Shown here piece after piece: positions 59,101 to 64,000 of a stretch of DNA of 64,000 bases. The notes beneath the pieces are model-generated. The model did no database searches. It was given only the letters and a program-made list of their open reading frames with translations, and was not told the DNA's origin. A program made the translations under genes and the position numbers. Positions within the stretch are counted from its first letter, which is position 1. Every line of letters begins with the position of its first letter. This DNA is from Albugo candida (Eukaryota; Oomycota; Peronosporomycetes; Albuginales; Albuginaceae), in assembly GCA_905220665.1 (NCBI GenBank), contig CAJNAR010000192.1, positions 29,621 through 93,620 of the forward strand. Direction: 5' to 3'.

Positions 59101-59744
59101 AGTCACCCACAGCGGAGTGTTTTTAACGATACCGTTAAGAGTATGTGAGCCTTTAGAGTAGATTGTGCGAGTTCCAGTGTTGGTTTCTGAGCAGCTTTTA
59201 TCATTCCAGTGCTGCATCCAATAAGGTAGAGAGATTCAGATGTTCGTTAAAAGGCTCCCCTCTTCAATATAGTGCAAAGAAATTTCACTGAGTCAACGTG
59301 TTTGACAAAATATCTTGTTTGTTATACCGATCTGAAAGAGACTGAAGTGGCAATAAGATCGGTAGAAACTGGGGGAGATGAAATTCTTACTTTGCACGCT
59401 GCGGGGAAACCGGTTCTGAGGTGTGTGACTCGGTGGAACGCTTTTTAGCATTCCTCCCACTGAAAATTATAAGTTTGTGACTTTCGAAATGATTGAAGGA
59501 TTGATGATTTTTCTAAGGAGAATTTTGGTTTTTCTATAATCATAAGAGCATTCGTATTGTCCGGTTCATGCAAAGCGACTTCTTCCTGACTGAGAATGAT
59601 CGCTTCTTGACACTTTTCTTGCTTGATAAGCGCTAGAGCTTCTTCCAACCAATACACCATAGCAATGGAAATAGCCATTGATCGCACAATTGTCGCAAAT
59701 ACAGCCGCTTTATTACAAACCTGCAAGTAATCAATGCGTTCCAT
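56134..59744 (-). pseudogene. TPR-repeat protein, possibly Ski3/TTC37-like, heavily broken
   Basis: Several minus-strand pieces in order have TPR-like helix pairs: ALALIKQEKCQEAIILSQEE near 59640, SDCYLALKYALYRAENEDA near 58735, and NDHDLALKRLG near 58060. These are followed by YSLTCFLQAARLKANDEAF and KDSLRAGKCFLRAQEL (57980-57850), HLAEILYVQSRAFQDQGRYG near 57370, and LGFAFSLLYRANDLEIKNG near 56570. The 'CFLQAARL...' then 'A.KCF.RA..L' pattern and overall length resemble the superkiller subunit Ski3/TTC37, scaffold of the exosome-assisting Ski complex. A generic TPR protein is equally possible for any one piece. Frames change at least eight times with stops between. Confidence 0.5.
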
Positions 59745-60344
59745 CTTCGTCGTTGACCGAAGAGATAATCTCTAACTTCTCATTTACTATTGACTACTCG
59801 TTGTTGGAATATTCACTAGGTGATAACATCATCCCTCGCGGTGGCGTTTCGCATCCTTGATTCATTTCAGGACCGACTGGGGTTGGTATTTCCAGTGCAG
59901 GAACACGTAAATAAGCGCCAGCTATTGACATCACACTATTAGAAGGTGTAACATGCTATCTTTCTCGCCATGAGCATTGAAACATTACCACCAGTATTCA
60001 GTATCATTTGATTCGCTAACAACGAGTATTTGTATAGAGATAAGAGAACAATTTTTAATCCGATCCCACAAAGCACCTGTACGTATTACAATGTGACACT
60101 GTCACAATGTTTCTATCCCCGATTGTGTTGCTTCCTAGCAGCTTGTACATATAAATCCATCATATATTATGTATGTTCTACATGCCCTCAAATGACTGCA
60201 CCGAAGCATGCGCTAGATACGTAATAAAATCGCGGCATAATGCTTCACGACAGGCACTACCGTAAACTTCAAATCTTCTACTCCTCTTTGGCTTGCATCT
60301 ATTCCATACACTGATAACGAATAGTTTAGACAATAAAATTGGTT
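59745..60344. other. Intergenic, nothing recognised
   Basis: Short plus frames at 59678-59860 and 60030-60224 have no counterpart in known families. This is the divergent spacer between the minus-strand TPR pseudogene and the plus-strand spermidine synthase pseudogene. Confidence 0.35.
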
Positions 60345-61249
60345 TACAGAGACCGAGGCACTATGACCAGGACGAAAATTCTTCTTACAAATAGAAGAAG
60401 TGCTGTATCAAGGGATCTGACTTCCAAGACATTATGGTGTTAAAGTCTAGCTACGGTAATGTTCTGGTATTGGATGGGGTCATCCAGGCTGCTGAACGAA
60501 ACAAATTTGCGTATCAGAAAATGATAGCACATCTTCCAACGTTTGCACATGTGAAGCTAAAGAATGTTCTAATTGTAGGTGGGGGCGATGTTGCAGTTCT
60601 ACGTGAACCGGCCAAACACGATTTATTTTGGAGCGAATCGTAATGTGTGAAATCGGTCCAAAAGCCTGTGCAGTATCAAAGAAACTTTTTGCCACATAGC
60701 TTGCCGATTCTTTAAACGATACACGATTATACTTGGTACATGATGATGCAGCAAAATATTTGAACGATGAAAACACTGAGAGATTTGATGTGTGTATCGT
60801 TGACTTAATCTGATCCCATCGGTCTAGCCGAAGTCTTGTTTCAAACTGAATTCTATCAGCATATGTGTGATGCACTGACTGCTGACGGTATCTGCACTCA
60901 AGGAGAATGTTTACGGCTACATCTAGACTTGATCAAGAAAGTGATGAACGAATTCAATTTACTTTTTCCTACTGTGGATCACACCCACACCACTATACCT
61001 ACGTACCTATCAGGCCGCATTGGATTTAGTATTTGCTCCAATGAGAAACCGTTGTGTTCACATGTTCCTTTCCACAGTCTACTCGGGATTTTTTTGATTT
61101 TCTATCATATTAGATGTGCGAGACCGAAACGTAGACCAGCGTGGGAGATGGAAAAAACTCTACGCTATAGCTCGCCCTCGATGCATCACGGAGCCTTCAC
61201 CATACCAGCGAATGTTGCTCTAAGAAGAATATATAAGGGAAGATTGTAG
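60345..61249 (+). pseudogene. Spermidine synthase pseudogene
   Basis: Spermidine synthase joins an aminopropyl group from decarboxylated S-adenosylmethionine to putrescine. Recognisable blocks are [16 protein letters not shown] near 60367 (preceded by TGA where Trp is expected), [20 protein letters not shown] near 60420, and [14 protein letters not shown] near 60567, the nucleotide-binding loop; the family has GGGDGGVLRE, so one Gly is Val. ECLRLHLDLIKKVMNEF and IPTYLSGRIGFSICS follow (60905-61035), then EMEKTLRYSSPSMHHGAFTI near 61147, ending RRIYKGRL. Coverage is from near the N-terminus to the C-terminus. Frameshifts lie near 60405, 60610, 60810 and 61085. The central catalytic part (60640-60830) is most decayed. 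Confidence 0.9.
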
Positions 61250-61671
61250 CCGCAATTGATCTGGGAATGGAAGGAGGTGTGATCATTGACTGTAGCCGTT
61301 CGGTTCCATTGTCCGAGGATAGCCATTGTCCAACATATTTTCTAGAAGATATTTTAACTCCCGAAGAAGATTGGTTGTACCTGAGAAGGGGTGCGTGCAC
61401 CTGGTACACCGTCAAGAAGTTGTCAGTGAAAAAATGTCTGTCAAACTCGCCAAAGGTGTCGTCGAATACGGCCGACTTGCGATACGAAAACATAATTACA
61501 AGTCCAGACGAATCTGAGTAAGTAAAGCTCGAATCAAATATCGAGTAGCGGTATCAGACATCAGAATCGGGTAACTCGCTCGTGACGAGGCGAGGGAAAA
61601 ACAATTTACCGTTATAGAAACTGATGATGTAGTCGTGGGATCAAGTGATGATGGATGGGGTATCGGTACGG
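61250..61671 (+). pseudogene. Unknown gene remnant after spermidine synthase
   Basis: Two plus frames (61267-61521 and 61326-61517) share the interval. The protein-like path is MEGGVIIDCSRSVPLSEDSH in one phase, continuing as LTPEEDWLYLRRG and, in another phase, CVHLVHRQEVVSEKMSVKLA. This looks like one gene with a frameshift near 61390. I do not recognise it. Confidence 0.3.
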
Positions 61672-61944
61672 TCACGATGATTGCTTTTTTTTTAGCAAGA
61701 AGTCATTCGCAAACGGTACGACTTGTGCGTCCACGCCAATGCTTTCAATGAGCACGGCCCTGTTAAATGTCAATAATCGATAGTAATTGGCACACGGCAG
61801 CCATTCACGTTGGCTAATTGAAGCATGAGATGTCTTATACGAAGTAGACGCTTGATTGGGACCAAAAACATCCGCAGTGGGTGTGATAATGAACATGGAT
61901 TCGGTCATATTCGCAAAAGGAGACGCTGGCATCAGATAGTTCAC
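61672..61944 (-). CDS. Uncharacterised open frame, 90 codons
   Basis: Minus frame starting MNYLMPASPFANMTESMFII, with protein-like composition and a Lys-rich end. Upstream phases are broken. An in-frame T run precedes the stop. No family recognised; probably a remnant. Confidence 0.2.
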   Translation of the reverse strand: MNYLMPASPFANMTESMFIITPTADVFGPNQASTSYKTSHASISQREWLPCANYYRLLTFNRAVLIESIGVDAQVVPFANDFLLKKKQSS

Positions 61945-62173
61945 AGTACGAAGACGTTAGACTCAAATTACAATCATAGAAGCAATTTGTCTGAAATATC
62001 TGATCATCCCATCGTTTGCTTTCCTCTAAAAGTGGCTTCATTCACTATGTACATGGTCCCATCAATATATCTGTGTTTACTCTGGCTGTGATCTCGCTCG
62101 GCTCGAGAGTCTCGTAGGACAATATCCTCGGGCATTACAAATAAAAAGTAAGATGCACCCAACCGATGTCTTC

Positions 62174-62303
62174 ACTGTTGATGGTGTAGACCACACTGGA
62201 CACTGAAGACCATGCTAAAGATTCCAATATTATATGCACTGTAGTTAGCAATCTACAACTTAATAAATCTACTTTTCGTTTTTCTTGAACGTAGTGTCCC
62301 GAA
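62174..62303 (+). repeat. ~130-bp direct repeat, copy 1
   Basis: ACTGTTGATGGTGTAGACCA through GTGTCCCGAAG matches 62430-62558 with scattered substitutions (about 80-85% by eye). Confidence 0.9.
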
Positions 62304-62429
62304 GCATCTTTTTTAAAAGGTCCGTCTTCGACATCAACCTCGTCGAACCACTGGTCGCTGTATCGATCCCGACAATGCGTCCAATCCCTACAAACCACCG
62401 GCCCTGCATCGATACCGACAGACGCCTAA

Positions 62430-62558
62430 ACTGTTGATGGTGTAGACCACATTGGACACTAAGGGCGATGCTAGAGATTCTAATATTATATTTACTGTAG
62501 TTGGCAATCTAAAACTCAATAAACGTACTTTTCATTTTCGCGACCGTAATGTCCCGAA
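62430..62558 (+). repeat. ~130-bp direct repeat, copy 2
   Basis: Partner of 62174-62303, same orientation, 256 bp downstream. A minus frame at 62135-62398 and a plus frame at 62452-62646 cross the copies but are not conserved between them. Confidence 0.9.
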
Positions 62559-62679
62559 CGATCTCATCAACAAGCCCCTTCACCAAAAAAATCACAGCTC
62601 GCAGTCTCATAAACCTATATTTAATAAACAGCACGATATATTGTAAAAATTACACTAGTAGCTAAGCTACTGCAAATGC

Positions 62680-62928
62680 TCCAAAAACGCACTTTGATGA
62701 TTGACTAGACACTGTCAGAATGCATACTCAAACATTTCCACATAAAAGAAATACTGAAGCGGCTTTTATACGCCATGAATATCTCTGAGACACGCATCAA
62801 ATTATACCTGTACTGACTTGTCTTTTTTTTTGCTCGTGTTGTGAAGTGCGCGTTGCGTTCTATATTCATTATTGGCTGAAAACAAAACGTGCATACTCTA
62901 CGTATGTAAAGTCTGTGATCAGTCACCT
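62680..62928 (+). repeat. Subtelomeric repeat, telomere-proximal copy
   Basis: Diverged partner of 52605-52856, lying about 0.8 kb from the telomere. See that entry for shared blocks. Confidence 0.75.
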
Positions 62929-63395
62929 GGGTAGTGCGTTTTCTCATTCTGCAAGCTTAAGAGTACGTTGCTACAAGTCAGAGAGTAAATAGATACATTA
63001 AACTCGAATGGAAGAACAGCTTCGTGATTTTTCTATTTGATATTTCTACTAATCATACACATTTGTATTTATTTTTATGAAACAATACTTTAGAGTTCAT
63101 CAGTGTCGAAAAAAAATACGCACTCGAAATGCCGTTCTACATGAGTTCTTTTGACTCGCTAGGTATCATTATTTTCTTACATAATATAAAAAATAGACGA
63201 AACTGTCAAATGTTTCTTGTATCAAGATGTAGTAGGAATATAGAAAACATCATTAGCATTACAGTCTATGGAAAGTTGACTGATGTGAGTGTGAAGCTCG
63301 TTAACAGCTGGTAATTGTAACTTTCTATAACTGATCTCAAGAAGTTACTATACCTTTTCTCATTTCAACAACCGACGGGTGGCATGGAGAGTCCT
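62929..63395. other. Telomere-proximal A+T-rich spacer
   Basis: A 61-codon plus frame (63129-63314) has no recognisable content. I see nothing else. Confidence 0.4.
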
Positions 63396-63438
63396 AGACA
63401 GTAGACGCATGGGCTCATTTGGGGCTCTCAGATTGCCA
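63396..63438 (+). repeat. 43-bp telomere-associated repeat, copy 1
   Basis: AGACAGTAGACGCATGGGCT through GATTGCCA resembles 63581-63623 (GGACAGTAGACGAAGAGCTC through GTGCCA), offset 185 bp. Confidence 0.7.
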
Positions 63439-63580
63439 CGGTCGGTATCGGAGTACAAGCGATTACCCGCGAACGGTAAAATACAAATGGATCGTTTTAT
63501 CATTGAGCTCCAGCCCTTTTTCTCTTTCCTATAGGTTTCTATAGGGGAGCTGCAGTGCGGATCATGCGGCATCGGGGATG

Positions 63581-63623
63581 GAGGACAGTAGACGAAGAGC
63601 TCATTTGAAATCCCCAGGTGCCA
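63581..63623 (+). repeat. 43-bp telomere-associated repeat, copy 2
   Basis: Partner of 63396-63438, ending 57 bp before the telomeric array. Confidence 0.7.
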
Positions 63624-63680
63624 AATGCATCAGTCTACTTTGGATGCACAACTTCGAAAATCTCCGAGCGAAGGGAGGTG

Positions 63681-64000
63681 TTTAGGGTTTAGGGTTTAGG
63701 GTTTAGGGTTTAGGGTTTAGGGTTTAGGGTTTAGGGTTTAGGGTTTAGGGTTTAGGGTTTAGGGTTTAGGGTTTAGGGTTTAGGGTTTAGGGTTTAGGGT
63801 TTAGGGTTTAGGGTTTAGGGTTTAGGGTTTAGGGTTTAGGGTTTAGGGTTTAGGGTTTAGGGTTTAGGGTTTAGGGTTTAGGGTTTAGGGTTTAGGGTTT
63901 AGGGTTTAGGGTTTTAGGGTTTAGGGTTTTAGGGTTTTAGGGTTTAGGGTTTAGGGTTTAGGGTTTAGGGTTTAGGGTTTAGGGTTTAGGGTTTAGGGTT
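63681..64000 (+). repeat. Telomere, (TTTAGGG)n
   Basis: About 45 units of TTTAGGG in uninterrupted register from 63681 to the last base, G-rich strand running toward the window end, as expected for a right chromosome end. Three TTTTAGGG variants cluster around 63911-63940, then the canonical unit resumes. The array joins unique DNA abruptly at GAGGTG-TTTAGGG. Confidence 0.98.

Noticed and set aside
60480..60875. 131-codon minus-strand frame
   Set aside because: Antisense to the spermidine synthase pseudogene, which has unmistakable motifs on the plus strand.
1..64000. CRISPR arrays, rRNA genes, bacterial operons or defence systems
   Set aside because: None seen. Repeats present are retroelement, subtelomeric or telomeric, and the gene remnants are eukaryotic.

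Overview
The window is the end of a eukaryotic chromosome. From position 63681 to the last base it is telomere, (TTTAGGG)n on the + strand, so the right-hand edge is the physical end or very close to it. TTTAGGG telomeres together with remnants of dynein heavy chain (absent from flowering plants), a kinesin-4-like stalk, spermidine synthase, an L1-like LINE, an RTE-type LINE and a chromodomain Ty3/gypsy element in A+T-rich DNA suggest an oomycete, possibly a white-rust-like one. That placement is inference. Nothing bacterial, plasmid-like or CRISPR-like is present.

I could not identify one intact conserved gene. Every recognisable gene is broken by frameshifts, stop codons or loss of essential domains, so the window reads as a subtelomeric graveyard of pseudogenes and retroelements. 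Many moderate open frames (100-200 codons) have no family I recognise and are reported with low confidence.

Layout. 1-15.6 kb: mostly unrecognised decayed DNA, with the 3' end of an RTE LINE (8.3-8.6 kb) and a ~95-bp tandem duplication (13.6 kb). 15.7-17.7 kb: minus-strand coiled-coil pseudogene resembling the tail of a kinesin-4/chromokinesin. 18.0-36.8 kb: two diverged copies (A and B) of a ~9-kb segment in direct tandem, each with an integrase-like remnant, a WD40 pseudogene and a paralogous unknown gene. Copy A carries a hexanucleotide array; copy B carries a gap-free 268-bp patch of gypsy sequence. 38.4-49.9 kb: three retrotransposons nested in each other. An RTE LINE (38919-41970, 12-bp target duplications) sits in the 3' LTR of a chromodomain Ty3/gypsy element (38809-46824, 5-bp target duplications), which sits inside an L1-like LINE. 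50.1-55.1 kb: two dynein heavy-chain fragments in opposite orientations. 56.1-59.7 kb: minus-strand TPR pseudogene, possibly Ski3/TTC37. 60.3-61.2 kb: spermidine synthase pseudogene. 62-63.7 kb: short subtelomeric repeats, then the telomere.

The parts do not work together as a pathway. The region's logic is genomic: duplication, retroelement insertion and decay next to a telomere. The best-supported observations are the nested insertions with exact target-site duplications, the 9-kb tandem duplication, and the gypsy patch that shares a stop codon with the resident gypsy copy.
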